A DNA stretch of 45,969 nt from Bacteroidota bacterium (GCA_018692315.1 JABHKC010000057.1:1-45969), one strand, 5' to 3'. Shown: positions 1 through 9,113, numbered from the stretch's first letter. Made by a program: numbers and translations. Notes: a model not told the origin generated them from the sequence alone.

Positions 1-131
1 GGGTCAACATGCTCCGTTTCTCGAAAGCCGCCGCCGCAAAAAAGGGGTCAACATCTGCCGGAATGACAGACAAATTTCACTCAGAAAAACAACATTTTTT
101 TTATCGCTCGGAGGGGGTCAGCTTGCTCCGG
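1..131. repeat. Three copies of a GGGGTCAAC-type short motif
   Basis: A motif of the form GGGGTCArCwTSyKCCGG occurs three times: at 1-16 (first G cut off by the window edge), 44-61 and 114-131. The copies differ at a few positions and are separated by unrelated sequence, including a GC-rich GCCGCCGCCGC stretch around 27-37. The patch is clearly richer in G and C than the AT-rich DNA around it. It sits downstream of the stop codon of the PKD protein gene. It looks like the edge of an intergenic repeat family, but only genome-wide copy number would show that. Confidence 0.5.
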
Positions 132-181
132 TATATCCAACAATAAAGAATATGAATTTTAAAAACCCTATGAAACAAAAA

Positions 182-3100
182 CTACTGAACAAGCAATTTC
201 CCAGTTTTCAGGACACTGTTTTGAGATTTTATTTTAAATAAATATGTGCCGCTTGACAAATTTCCTCTATTGATTTCAATTTTATTTTCGTAAATCGAAT
301 AGTCAATTTTTTGATTTTTCCCGATTATATCGTAAATATCGAAACTTATTTCTTCAAAATTCTGCATATTTTTTAGGAATATAAATGCCTTGGTTTTTAT
401 GGGATTCGGATATATTACACAAAAATCTGAAGTATTTATTGCTGAAACTGAAGTATTAAAAATTATTACATTTTCGCAATAGGGCAAACTTGATCCATCG
501 GGGTTTGTTGCAGTCAGGCAAACATTATAAGTGCCGTCACCAATGAAACCATGAATTGGATTTTGCTCAACACTTACTGAATCATCTCCAAAACTCCACT
601 GCCATTCATCAGGATTGTTTGTTGATAGGTCTGTAAATTTCACCAAAGTGTCGTTCAAATATTCGTAACTAAAAATTGCATATGGGTTTGGATTTGTATT
701 TATATCGACATTCTGACAAAAAATATGGCTCCCGAGATAATTGCTCGCTGTGAGGCAAACTTCAAAAATTCCATTTGTAGAAAATGAATGTGTTGGATTT
801 TCGGTATTCGAAGAATTCCCATCTCCAAAATCCCAAAGCCACTCATCAGGAATTCCTGTTGATTGATCGCTAAAAATAACATTTGGCGAACTGCCAAGAT
901 TATATGCAAAATCGGCAACAGGTACAGAATATGCATCAATTTCAATTGTCTGACACAGAGTATCGTCGCCATATGAATTTTCTACAATCAAGCATACCTC
1001 ATAATTTCCATTTGTAGAATATGTATAAATAGGATTTAAGTCGTTCGAGGAGTTTCCATCTCCAAAATTCCAAGTCCATGAGTCGGGTATATTAATTATT
1101 GAATCGCTTGATTGGTCAAAAAATTCAATTTCCGGCGAATTTGAATTATTGTATGAAAAATCGGCAATAGGAAAGGTATAACAATTTATGACTACTGAAT
1201 TTGTTACGCATAGATTGTCGCTACCTTCAGAGTTTGTTACAGTTACACAAACATTATATGTTCCATTTTGAGAGTAAGTATGCAATGGATTTTCTTCAAT
1301 TCCAGTGTTGCCATCACCAAAATCCCAAAGCCAGGATGTTGGTATTCCTTGCGACATATCTGTAAATTGCACAATTGGACAATTGCTAGTATTATTTGTA
1401 AAATTTGCAGCCGGGACAGAGTAAATATTAATTTGTATAGTATCGCAAAAAGTATCGCTTCCTTCCATATTTGCCGAAGTCAGACAAACTATAAAAGTGC
1501 CATTTGTTAGAAATGTGTGAACAGGATCTTGTATATTGCTCGTTGTACCATCTCCAAAATCCCAAGTCCACTGTGTTGGCGAATTTGTAATGGAATCGCT
1601 CGACTCATCATAAAATTCGATGGTTGGCGAATTTGTTGAAATGTAAGAGAATCCGGCAGTTGGGGGAATATAACAATCAATAATTATGGTATCGCAAAAT
1701 GTGTTGGCACCAATTTGGTTATCGGCAGTTAAGCATACAATAAAAGTATCATTTTGGGTAAAAACATGTCCAGGATTCATAAAATAGCTTGTAATTCCAT
1801 CGCCAAAATCCCAAATCCATGAGTCTGCCGAATTTATTGTAGAATTAGAAATTTCGTTAACAAAATAGATGGCTGGCATACTGCTTGCATCGTAGGCAAA
1901 ATGCGCAATAGGTGCAGTATAAATATCTACAACAATGGTATCGCAAAATGAGGAAGAACCAAAATTATTGTAAACAAAAAGACAAACAGTATAACTTCCA
2001 TTAGTGCTGTAGGTGTGAACAGGATTTATCTCCGTACTTGTTGTGCCATCGCCAAAATTCCAACTCCATGTTAATGGATAATCAGTTGATAAATCGGTAA
2101 AAGAAATTGTTGGAGTAGAGTTTGTATCAATAGAAAATAAAGCTGTGGGTGGAGTATTTCCAACAATACTAACTGTACTATAAGCAGTATCGCTTCCAAT
2201 TCCATTTGAAGCAACCAATTGAACATTAAAATTTCCATTGGTGCTAAAGTGATGTATGGGATTTTGCTCGTAGCTGTATGTTCCATCATCGAAAACCCAT
2301 TCCCAATAAGTTGGGTTATCAATTGAAGTATCAGTAAAACTTACAATTGGATCGTTAATAGGATCGAAAATAAATCCTGCTGTGGGTACAACACAATTGT
2401 TTACTGTAACTATTTTGCAAATTGTATTGTCGCCGGCAAAATTTCCTGATGTCATGCAAACATTAAACGTTCCGTTGAAAGGAAAAACATGATTTGGATT
2501 TTGATCAGTGCTTGTAAATCCATCATCGAAATCCCAGAACCAGCTTGTTGGAACTGCCGAAGAGGCATCGGTAAAATTGATTATAGGATCGTTGTTCGAA
2601 AGGAAGGAAAAATCGGCTATAGGCGCTCCAGCAACTTGCGATGTTACAACTCTGAAATGAAAATCATCGTTTACAAGCATCCAGGCACTCGGAAAGAAAA
2701 AACTTCCGTAAATATATGAACGGTTTGCAATTCCTGGAGTTGTCTGGTTTAGCCAAACTTCTTGAGGAAAAGTATCTACTTCGAATCCAACAAAAATATC
2801 TCCTGAAATTCCTGCTAAAGAATCTGAAAATGGCCTTAAGTCAATTGTAGTAATTTGGTGAGGAAATTCTAAACTTGCAGCTGGAAAAACTTTAATTGGT
2901 TCAATCAAATCGGCTCCTGGAATTCCCGCATTTTCTGCCCAAATATGAACAATCATTGTGTCATTTGGCCGGTTTATATCGGTATAATTTCTAATTAGAG
3001 CATTAACCAAATCTGTGCTTCCGTTTAAAGAAAATCTCACAGCTGCCTTTTTTTCGGCTGATGTGGGAGCATAACCTACTGATGTAACAAAATCGACTTC

Positions 3101-3940
3101 GGCATTGTCATAACCAATATAATTTCCTGCAATATATTCGAAAACTTCAGAGGTATCCGTATTCAAACTATCTGTATTGTCGGTTGCAACAATTCTGTAA
3201 TCGACATAAGCTCCGGGCGTTTGTTGTGGAACTGTGTATAAATAATTGTCTCCGTTGGTATTTATTCCTTGAACAGTTTGGGCTGCAGGAACTCCATCTA
3301 CCGAATAAAATAAATATGTGTTAAACACTCCAGAAATATCAATGATTTCTGCTACAACAGTATGGTCGTACAATGAGCCTTCGTAATGAGCTTGAGGTTG
3401 ATGAATAATAAATGGTGCTGTCATATCCATCGGGTAGCTTGTAATCTTTAGCTCATCGATATACATACCGTCTGTGAAATATCCCTGGTCGGAAACAAAA
3501 CGAAAACGAACTTTCACATCCGAATTTCCAACAAATCCGGCAAGCGAAAATGTATATTTTACCCAAACTGTATCAACACCATTAAATGTAGTTACGACAT
3601 CCCATGATTGTCCATCGTCTGACGATGCTTCGAGATACATAAAATCGAAACCTAATTCAATATCGTATCGTGCATAAAACTCAATTAAACAATCGAATGC
3701 TCCATCCAAATCGAAACTATTTGCTAAAGTTGCTGTTGTAGAAACTAAATTTTGGTAGTTGCCATTCGGACTTTCACTCATAGAATATTGTGGCGAAATA
3801 AAATTCATTGTTGACAAACCCCAATCGCCTGTAAAAACCCAATTCGATGAATTATCGAAACTGTCGTATAATAATTGTGTTTGTGAGTATGAGCTATAGA
3901 TGCTTACAAAGATGCCTACTATCACTATTAACTTTTTCAT
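182..3940 (-). CDS. Secreted multi-PKD-domain protein with T9SS type A sorting domain
   Basis: A 1252-residue exported protein. It starts with a signal peptide (MKKLIVIVGIFVSIYSSYSQ). Residues about 24-170 look like a MAM/jelly-roll module, 175-275 like an Ig-type fold, and 276-435 are not recognised. Nine PKD repeats of about 80 residues follow (about 437-1160), each with a WxWxFGDG or WxWDFDDG core and a NPxHxF/Y segment. The last ~78 residues (from YPNPIKTK) form a typical T9SS type A C-terminal domain ending in GTYLFKIKSQNSVLKTGKLL. PKD proteins of this kind are normally carried across the outer membrane and anchored or released; an adhesive or glycan-binding role is inferred. No catalytic domain is visible. 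The stop is TAG at 182-184, and the neighbouring upstream gene is 263 nt away, so it is probably transcribed alone. Confidence 0.9.
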   Translation of the reverse strand: MKKLIVIVGIFVSIYSSYSQTQLLYDSFDNSSNWVFTGDWGLSTMNFISPQYSMSESPNGNYQNLVSTTATLANSFDLDGAFDCLIEFYARYDIELGFDFMYLEASSDDGQSWDVVTTFNGVDTVWVKYTFSLAGFVGNSDVKVRFRFVSDQGYFTDGMYIDELKITSYPMDMTAPFIIHQPQAHYEGSLYDHTVVAEIIDISGVFNTYLFYSVDGVPAAQTVQGINTNGDNYLYTVPQQTPGAYVDYRIVATDNTDSLNTDTSEVFEYIAGNYIGYDNAEVDFVTSVGYAPTSAEKKAAVRFSLNGSTDLVNALIRNYTDINRPNDTMIVHIWAENAGIPGADLIEPIKVFPAASLEFPHQITTIDLRPFSDSLAGISGDIFVGFEVDTFPQEVWLNQTTPGIANRSYIYGSFFFPSAWMLVNDDFHFRVVTSQVAGAPIADFSFLSNNDPIINFTDASSAVPTSWFWDFDDGFTSTDQNPNHVFPFNGTFNVCMTSGNFAGDNTICKIVTVNNCVVPTAGFIFDPINDPIVSFTDTSIDNPTYWEWVFDDGTYSYEQNPIHHFSTNGNFNVQLVASNGIGSDTAYSTVSIVGNTPPTALFSIDTNSTPTISFTDLSTDYPLTWSWNFGDGTTSTEINPVHTYSTNGSYTVCLFVYNNFGSSSFCDTIVVDIYTAPIAHFAYDASSMPAIYFVNEISNSTINSADSWIWDFGDGITSYFMNPGHVFTQNDTFIVCLTADNQIGANTFCDTIIIDCYIPPTAGFSYISTNSPTIEFYDESSDSITNSPTQWTWDFGDGTTSNIQDPVHTFLTNGTFIVCLTSANMEGSDTFCDTIQINIYSVPAANFTNNTSNCPIVQFTDMSQGIPTSWLWDFGDGNTGIEENPLHTYSQNGTYNVCVTVTNSEGSDNLCVTNSVVINCYTFPIADFSYNNSNSPEIEFFDQSSDSIINIPDSWTWNFGDGNSSNDLNPIYTYSTNGNYEVCLIVENSYGDDTLCQTIEIDAYSVPVADFAYNLGSSPNVIFSDQSTGIPDEWLWDFGDGNSSNTENPTHSFSTNGIFEVCLTASNYLGSHIFCQNVDINTNPNPYAIFSYEYLNDTLVKFTDLSTNNPDEWQWSFGDDSVSVEQNPIHGFIGDGTYNVCLTATNPDGSSLPYCENVIIFNTSVSAINTSDFCVIYPNPIKTKAFIFLKNMQNFEEISFDIYDIIGKNQKIDYSIYENKIEINRGNLSSGTYLFKIKSQNSVLKTGKLLVQ

Positions 3941-4203
3941 TTTTTCTCAATAATTAAATCAATATTAGTGCTATAAATATAGGACGATTTTTTTTAACGA
4001 CAAACTTGAGCTAAATTCAGGAAGTTGCAAAAATGAAATTTGCTGTAGATTTCTATATTTATAATCAAATTAAATGTGTGATAATCATAGTAATCTGTAT
4101 CAGAGTTTTTGAAAAATTCAAGTTTAAGCTTTCAAAATATACCAAAATTTTTGATAACAACAATTGACTATTCTTATAGTTACAATTTACGAAAAATCGA
4201 AAA

Positions 4204-4983
4204 TTATCCCGAAACCTGAACTTCAATATTTAATAATCGAACCATTTCGGCTATTTGGTTCAATTTTTCAATGGGGACTTTTTCGAGCCCTGAGCTTGGC
4301 GTGTCTCTATGGATGGTATAAATCATGACTCGTTTAGGTTTAATATCTTTAATAATATCTATCCAAGCCGCTATTTCTTTTTCTGTAGTATTGTCAACTA
4401 TTCGATTTTCATAAGTTCCGTGAAGAAACATGGTTTGAATAGTTAAATTCTTCTTGAATGTTTTGAGGTTCGATATGTGATTTTTTAAATCGAATTTCCG
4501 CAATGGATTATTAAACAATAGGTTAGTTTCCTGAAATGCACTATCTATTTTCAGAATATTGTCATCGACTTTGTGCAGAGCATCGTAAACTTTTTGGTTT
4601 TTTATCATTGTTGCATTCGAGAGTACAGCAATTCTTGCATTCGGAAAATGTTGGTTTCGCTCTTCGATAGTATCGTCAATTATTTCAGCAAAATCAGGAT
4701 GAATTGTTGGTTCGCCATTGCCGGCAAAAGTTATAACATCAAGATTGTTTTGATTTTGCTTCATGTCAGCTAGCTTTTTGCTTAGCTCAAGTTTTACTTT
4801 TTCTCGTGAAGGTAAGTTTTTTTTGAATTTGTCTTGAGAATTTGTCCAACCGCATTCGCAATAAATGCAATTATAATTACAAAATTTAGAATCGTTTGGC
4901 AATAAATTTATGCCTAGCGAAACTCCTAATCTTCTGCTAATTACTGGACCAAAAACTGTTTTATCAAATAGAAATGTTGCCAT
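4204..4983 (-). CDS. Radical SAM protein, COG0731/TYW1-like family
   Basis: A 259-residue radical SAM enzyme. The iron-sulfur and SAM-binding motif CxxxCxxC is at Cys35, Cys39 and Cys42 (FCNYNCIYCECGW), preceded by the N-terminal signature FGPVISRRLGVSLGINLLP that is typical of small COG0731 proteins. A GNGEPTIHPDF segment near residue 90 matches the GGEP-like SAM-contact motif. Relatives include the wyosine-forming TYW1 branch, but the bacterial short members have no agreed substrate, so no reaction is assigned. The start lies 16 nt after the stop of an MBL hydrolase on the same strand, so it is probably the last gene of a three-gene transcript. The ATG at 4981-4983 fits the family's N terminus. 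Confidence 0.8.
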   Translation of the reverse strand: MATFLFDKTVFGPVISRRLGVSLGINLLPNDSKFCNYNCIYCECGWTNSQDKFKKNLPSREKVKLELSKKLADMKQNQNNLDVITFAGNGEPTIHPDFAEIIDDTIEERNQHFPNARIAVLSNATMIKNQKVYDALHKVDDNILKIDSAFQETNLLFNNPLRKFDLKNHISNLKTFKKNLTIQTMFLHGTYENRIVDNTTEKEIAAWIDIIKDIKPKRVMIYTIHRDTPSSGLEKVPIEKLNQIAEMVRLLNIEVQVSG

Positions 4984-4999
4984 TGAAAAATTGTGTTAT

Positions 5000-6061
5000 T
5001 TAATTGTTAAGTTTGAAAATATGACCAATGTTAGGAACAAAAAACTTAGATTTTATTCTATATAATTTTGCTTCTTCTATTGTCCATTTTAATAAATCGT
5101 CTTCACCCAAAACTTCCTGATTATAGTTTTTCATATCTTCATTTCCACTATAATGAATGAGCATAGTGTTTTCAATTCTCAACTCTTGCAAAAATTCAAA
5201 AACACTCATAAAGACATTTGTTTTAATAATATTTTCTTTAAGAAATGATTCGAAAAACGAATATGTTTCAGAATCAAATTTTCTTTTTAAGTGAGGCGAA
5301 ATTAGACGAGTATAGGATAAATCCTTTTTATAATCGCTTAACTTTTTAGAAATATCTTTGCTATTTGGTTCGTTTGAAGTTATGCTCCAATGATTTGTTT
5401 GAATACTCGGAAAACGGTTGTTAGAATCGACATAAATAACTTTTGCATCTGACAAAAAATCTATATCTATATTTCGGAGAATAGGGCACAAAAGGTCTCC
5501 TGAAAAAATTGCCTTATGCTTATCATTTTTTTTGTCTTCTATCTCAACAACGAGCATTGCCGAACCAAGCACATTGTCGCCATGATATACAGGAAATGCA
5601 GTAAGTTTCATATTCTCAATTTCCGAAACCGAAGTTTCAATACCTGGTTTTAGTTCATGAAATTCAACCATATCTTCAAGATGCGAAAAAGACCTTAAAG
5701 TAAATTCCCAACATAATTTTGTAGCGTAAACAGGGAATTTCTTCTTGTTATATCTGTAGTAAGATTGAACTATCCAGTCGGTAGAAATTGTATGATCGAT
5801 ATGTGGATGAGTAAGAAAAAGAGCTTCAGGAATGCGATTATTCTCTTTAATTAAGTATTGAATTATTCCATGTCCTGCATCTATCAGAACCTCCCAATTT
5901 ATTTTTTCGCTTTCATTTTCTTCTCCATTTTGAGAAATTATTGAAAAGGAAGAATTTGCAATTTCTTCAAATTGGTTTTGATTATAAAAAGCATGTTCTT
6001 TGCCAAGAGGAATGGGCCAGGCATTTCCTCTCCCATTTGTTCTGATATTTATATTTTCCAT
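5000..6061 (-). CDS. MBL-fold metallo-hydrolase (cytoplasmic)
   Basis: A 353-residue metallo-beta-lactamase-fold protein without a signal peptide. The metal-binding motif HxHxDH is present as THPHIDH (His85, His87, Asp89, His90). Further likely ligands are His160 in FPVYHGDN, Asp189 in FSGDLL and a C-terminal His in PNIGH. That ligand set is the one used by dinuclear zinc hydrolases such as tRNase Z, PhnP or cyclic-nucleotide phosphodiesterases. The rest of the protein does not resemble any of these closely enough to name a substrate. It lies 3 nt downstream of another MBL gene and 16 nt upstream of a radical SAM gene, all on the minus strand, which indicates one operon. The catalytic fold is certain; the function is unknown. 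Confidence 0.75.
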   Translation of the reverse strand: MENINIRTNGRGNAWPIPLGKEHAFYNQNQFEEIANSSFSIISQNGEENESEKINWEVLIDAGHGIIQYLIKENNRIPEALFLTHPHIDHTISTDWIVQSYYRYNKKKFPVYATKLCWEFTLRSFSHLEDMVEFHELKPGIETSVSEIENMKLTAFPVYHGDNVLGSAMLVVEIEDKKNDKHKAIFSGDLLCPILRNIDIDFLSDAKVIYVDSNNRFPSIQTNHWSITSNEPNSKDISKKLSDYKKDLSYTRLISPHLKRKFDSETYSFFESFLKENIIKTNVFMSVFEFLQELRIENTMLIHYSGNEDMKNYNQEVLGEDDLLKWTIEEAKLYRIKSKFFVPNIGHIFKLNN

Positions 6062-6064
6062 TAT

Positions 6065-6940
6065 TTATTCATTTGAAGGTTTCAAAAATATTTCTTTATA
6101 GTTTTTTACAGCAGTAATTCCTTTGTATTCATACACATTTTTCTGATGACCAAAAAATTCGATTTGACTATGTGCTTTGAAACTATCTGTTTGAAAATGA
6201 ATTATTGCATCAAAAGCTCTGCTCAATCGTTTATATCGCATCTCTGGTTTGCCATGGGCTCCAAAAATTTTGAAATCCGGATTAGTTTTTTCTATCAAAA
6301 TTTTCAGGCTGTTTTCGTATTCGTTTATATCATCTATCAGCAACAGTCCATTGTATAACAAATCTCCGGTAAACAAATATTTTCTGTCATTGTCAATTAT
6401 TGAAATTGATTCGGCAGAATGACCGGGGGTATGAATTATTTCAATAATTCTGCTTCCTAAATCGATTTTTTCATTTACCGGCAGCCATTTGCTCAATTTA
6501 ACTTTCTTTGGAAAATCAGACAATACTTCAGAAAAAGAAAAATGATATATGCTATCGTTTGAAATTTTGTTTTTCAAAATTTCAAGATCAGGAAAAGCTA
6601 TTTTATCAAATTCATGAATATTTTGTGTGTGATCGAAATGAAAATGCGATAGAAGCAGGTCTATTGGTACATTTGTCAATTTTCTAACAAGCTCAGATAT
6701 TTTTAGGCTGTCGTGTGAAATATTCTCGCCAGTGCCCGAATCAAACAGAATTGCCTTATCGCTTCCAACAATTAAATAGCTAACATTTTGTTGAGAACTT
6801 TTGCTTTCGAAAATTATGAAGGTTTCATTATCAATTTTTTCTACAGAGAACCAATCTGCTTCATTTTTACATCTGTTGTTCATAGTACAAAAAAAAATCA
6901 GACTGCTTAAGAAAACTATTTTTTTTAATTTATAATTCAA
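6065..6940 (-). CDS. Exported MBL-fold metallo-hydrolase
   Basis: A 291-residue metallo-beta-lactamase-fold enzyme of the glyoxalase II/AHL-lactonase-like type. The complete ligand set is visible: His99, His101, Asp103, His104 (SHFHFDHTQN), His174 (HTPGHS), Asp193 (FTGDLL) and His229 (GAHGKPEM). The start is a TTG (6938-6940); no in-frame ATG lies upstream before a TAA, and the first internal ATG (codon 20) would remove the basic and hydrophobic leader LKKIVFLSSLIFF. The TTG start therefore restores a signal sequence. Cysteines at 18 and 24 make a lipoprotein possible, but neither sits in a good lipobox. It is the first gene of the MBL-MBL-radical SAM run. The substrate is unknown. Confidence 0.75.
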   Translation of the reverse strand: MNYKLKKIVFLSSLIFFCTMNNRCKNEADWFSVEKIDNETFIIFESKSSQQNVSYLIVGSDKAILFDSGTGENISHDSLKISELVRKLTNVPIDLLLSHFHFDHTQNIHEFDKIAFPDLEILKNKISNDSIYHFSFSEVLSDFPKKVKLSKWLPVNEKIDLGSRIIEIIHTPGHSAESISIIDNDRKYLFTGDLLYNGLLLIDDINEYENSLKILIEKTNPDFKIFGAHGKPEMRYKRLSRAFDAIIHFQTDSFKAHSQIEFFGHQKNVYEYKGITAVKNYKEIFLKPSNE

Positions 6941-7000
6941 AGTGTTAATGTTTTATACTTGATTTTATAACCTTTTTTTAGTTTACTTGGAGCTTTGTAT

Positions 7001-7008
7001 CAAAACTA
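7001..7008 (-). promoter_or_regulatory. Candidate -7 element of the MBL operon
   Basis: On the minus strand the sequence TAGTTTTG matches the Bacteroidota -7 consensus TAnnTTTG. It would place transcription start roughly 55 nt before the TTG start at 6940. No convincing TTTG lies at the -33 position, so this is weak. Confidence 0.25.
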
Positions 7009-7043
7009 AAAAAAATTACATCAAGCACATTGATATGCTTAAT

Positions 7044-7721
7044 TTACAGATTTCCATTTGTTCTTATCTTTCTTTCTGCTGTTTGAGAAAACATTTTATA
7101 CAAACCTATATCAAAGTATAAATTATCAATTTCTTCTAAAACTATTTGCTCATTTTTAAATACACTAATCCAAATTGAATAATGGCCATTTAGTGAGGTT
7201 TTTGCAATTTGTTTTGCCATTTGCAGTATTGGTGCTTCTTTCCAATCGTTGTAACTTAATCTTGCTAAATTCCATGTCATTTGTCGCGAACGCCATCGAG
7301 TATCAGATTCCGTAGGGCTATTTTCTCCACCTGGAAGGCGGTCAAGTCCCATTAATTTAATTGAATTTTTAGTCAAAGTTTTTAGTGCATGAGATATGGA
7401 ATGCTTCGGTTTTATTTCTTTTGTTTCTGAATAGCTAAATGCTAAATCTGTGTTATCTATATCAGGCCACAAATAGTCAGATAGATTATCATTATGGTCG
7501 TTTTTTATGGTATTACAATATTTGCATGAAAGAAGAAAATTATTCCAATCGAGCACTTCCCCGCCTCTATTTCTTGGTAAAATGTGTTCAACTTCAATAC
7601 TATTCATTACTTTCATCTCGCAATAAGAGCAGTAATAACCAATTTTTTTAGCTAAGTCGTGCCTTGCCTCACCATATTTGGAATAAACTTTTGGTGCCTT
7701 ACCTTTATCTACCGGTCTCAT
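7044..7721 (-). CDS. ptuB: PtuB-like HNH endonuclease (Septu-type defence)
   Basis: A 225-residue HNH nuclease of the family found in Septu and in the retron Ec78 effector pair (TIGR02646-like). Two zinc CxxC pairs are visible at Cys31/Cys34 (YYCSYCE) and Cys66/Cys69 (LSCKYCN). Between them lie the catalytic EHILPR (His46) and the WNNFLLSC segment, completing the HNH core. The rest is helical with no other recognisable domain. Its ATG overlaps the TGA of the upstream ATPase gene by 4 nt (7718-7721), so the two are translationally coupled. In characterised Septu systems PtuB is the nuclease arm held by the PtuA ATPase and cleaves nucleic acid during phage infection. Pairing, order and motifs all support that assignment; activity is inferred. 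Confidence 0.85.
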   Translation of the reverse strand: MRPVDKGKAPKVYSKYGEARHDLAKKIGYYCSYCEMKVMNSIEVEHILPRNRGGEVLDWNNFLLSCKYCNTIKNDHNDNLSDYLWPDIDNTDLAFSYSETKEIKPKHSISHALKTLTKNSIKLMGLDRLPGGENSPTESDTRWRSRQMTWNLARLSYNDWKEAPILQMAKQIAKTSLNGHYSIWISVFKNEQIVLEEIDNLYFDIGLYKMFSQTAERKIRTNGNL

Positions 7722-9004
7722 TCTATAATGTTTTTACGCTCTTTTTTTATTTTTAATTGCTCTATTATACTATAAAATGCAGTATCATTTGCAAAAGGAA
7801 GCATTACTTCATCTAACTTATCCTTCATTTCATCTGTGTCAGTTCCCTCATTTACAGCTTTATAATATTCGCCGGCTACTTCAAACATTTTTTGTCTGGT
7901 TTTACTCCATTGAGGATTTTCTACATATTGTATTTCTTCTGCAATATCTTCGATACTCAAATTTATTGCACTCCCAATTTTTTCGACTGAATTATCTTTT
8001 AGCATAATTAATTGGTTTATACCTGTTTCTTGTATTAAAAAAGGGGAATGACTTGTTACGATAAATTGAATATTTGGGAAAGTATTTCTTAGAGAATGTA
8101 TAATTCTTTGTTGCCAGTCAGGGTGAAGATGTAGGTCTAACTCATCAATCAAAACTATTCCTCTTGTTTTTAACAGAGCATTATTTTTTAAATGAGGGTT
8201 TAATGTTACACATTTATAAGATATATCACCAATTATTGCCAAAAAATTTCTAGTTCCATCACTTAAGGAGTGAAAAGGAAGAATTCTTTTGTCTGCTAAT
8301 TGAATTTTTAGACCTTGTTGCCTATCAGGGTCAATTTCGTAAAAAATATTTACGCAATTAGGAACATTTGAAATAATTGCTTCTTTTACAAGCTCGAAGT
8401 TAATGTCATCTTTTCCTTTTTGATTTTTAGACAACTCTTTACCTTTGAACCATTTGAGAAATATTTTATAAGTAGATTTTGCTTCAAGACATCTGTTATA
8501 TGCTCTAAACCGTGATGCAATGTGGGTTTTTCCTTGCTTTTCTTCTTTATCACCGACTTCATCAAAAAGTCTTCCTGTGGTATAATAAACAAGTAAGGGT
8601 AAATATATTTCTGCGCCTTCTCTTATTTGATTATCAATGTCCTGAGCAAAACGTTTTATATCTTTGGCTTTTATAGAAGTTGTTTTATTTTTTAAGCCGT
8701 TTAGTTCTCTTGTCCATTTTAGTTTTTGATGATTTATTTCTCCCTCAGCTTCTATTATTACCGGAAAAAGATGTTCTTCATTGTATTCAAAATTATGAAT
8801 ATGAATGTCTTTGTTCAAAATATGTCGGGAATTCACATTTCTAATACCCAAAAAGAATGAACCAATTGCAACTGTAAGAGCTTCTAAAACAGCAGTTTTA
8901 CCACTTCCATTATTGCCTATTATAAGATTGAAATTTTTGTTAAAATCTAATTTCAAGTCTTTGTAACCTCTAAAATTTTTTAATCTAATATTTTTAATAT
9001 CCAT
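7718..9004 (-). CDS. ptuA: PtuA-like AAA/ABC-type ATPase (Septu-type defence)
   Basis: A 428-residue ATPase of the SMC/ABC-like AAA_21 class. Seen in order: RLKNFRGYKDLKLDF N-terminal strand typical of RecF/OLD-like ATPases; Walker A GNNGSGKT (30-37); an ABC-type signature LSDGTR (247-252); Walker B IVLIDELD with Glu288; and a switch His319 in TSHSP. There is no TOPRIM domain, which separates it from OLD nucleases. A C-terminal ~80-residue helical tail follows. It is directly followed by, and overlaps, the HNH gene ptuB. PtuA family members sense phage or nucleotide depletion and control PtuB. No reverse transcriptase or retron RNA is present nearby, so this is stand-alone Septu and not a retron. 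The ATG at 9002-9004 is directly followed by the conserved N terminus. Confidence 0.85.
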   Translation of the reverse strand: MDIKNIRLKNFRGYKDLKLDFNKNFNLIIGNNGSGKTAVLEALTVAIGSFFLGIRNVNSRHILNKDIHIHNFEYNEEHLFPVIIEAEGEINHQKLKWTRELNGLKNKTTSIKAKDIKRFAQDIDNQIREGAEIYLPLLVYYTTGRLFDEVGDKEEKQGKTHIASRFRAYNRCLEAKSTYKIFLKWFKGKELSKNQKGKDDINFELVKEAIISNVPNCVNIFYEIDPDRQQGLKIQLADKRILPFHSLSDGTRNFLAIIGDISYKCVTLNPHLKNNALLKTRGIVLIDELDLHLHPDWQQRIIHSLRNTFPNIQFIVTSHSPFLIQETGINQLIMLKDNSVEKIGSAINLSIEDIAEEIQYVENPQWSKTRQKMFEVAGEYYKAVNEGTDTDEMKDKLDEVMLPFANDTAFYSIIEQLKIKKERKNIIE

Positions 9005-9042
9005 TATTTCATGTTTTTAGCATATTATTTTAAAGTTATTTA

Positions 9043-9050
9043 CAAAAATA
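9043..9050 (-). promoter_or_regulatory. Candidate -7 element upstream of ptuA
   Basis: The minus strand reads TATTTTTG, matching TAnnTTTG, about 39 nt before the ptuA start. A matching -33 TTTG is not evident in this AT-rich gap, so the call is tentative. Confidence 0.25.
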
Positions 9051-9113
9051 TTGAAAATTTTAAAATTGATTTGTTTTAGAGGCTGTAATACAATATATTC
9101 TAATTAAATATCC

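Noticed and set aside
700-2719. Overlapping reading frames of 76-90 codons within the PKD gene, on both strands
   Set aside because: They recur in phase with the PKD repeats, have no homology signal or independent start context, and are shadows of the real frame.
7718-9113. Retron (Ec78-like) with PtuAB effectors
   Set aside because: No reverse transcriptase gene and no structured msr/msd candidate lies upstream; only the PtuA-PtuB pair is present.
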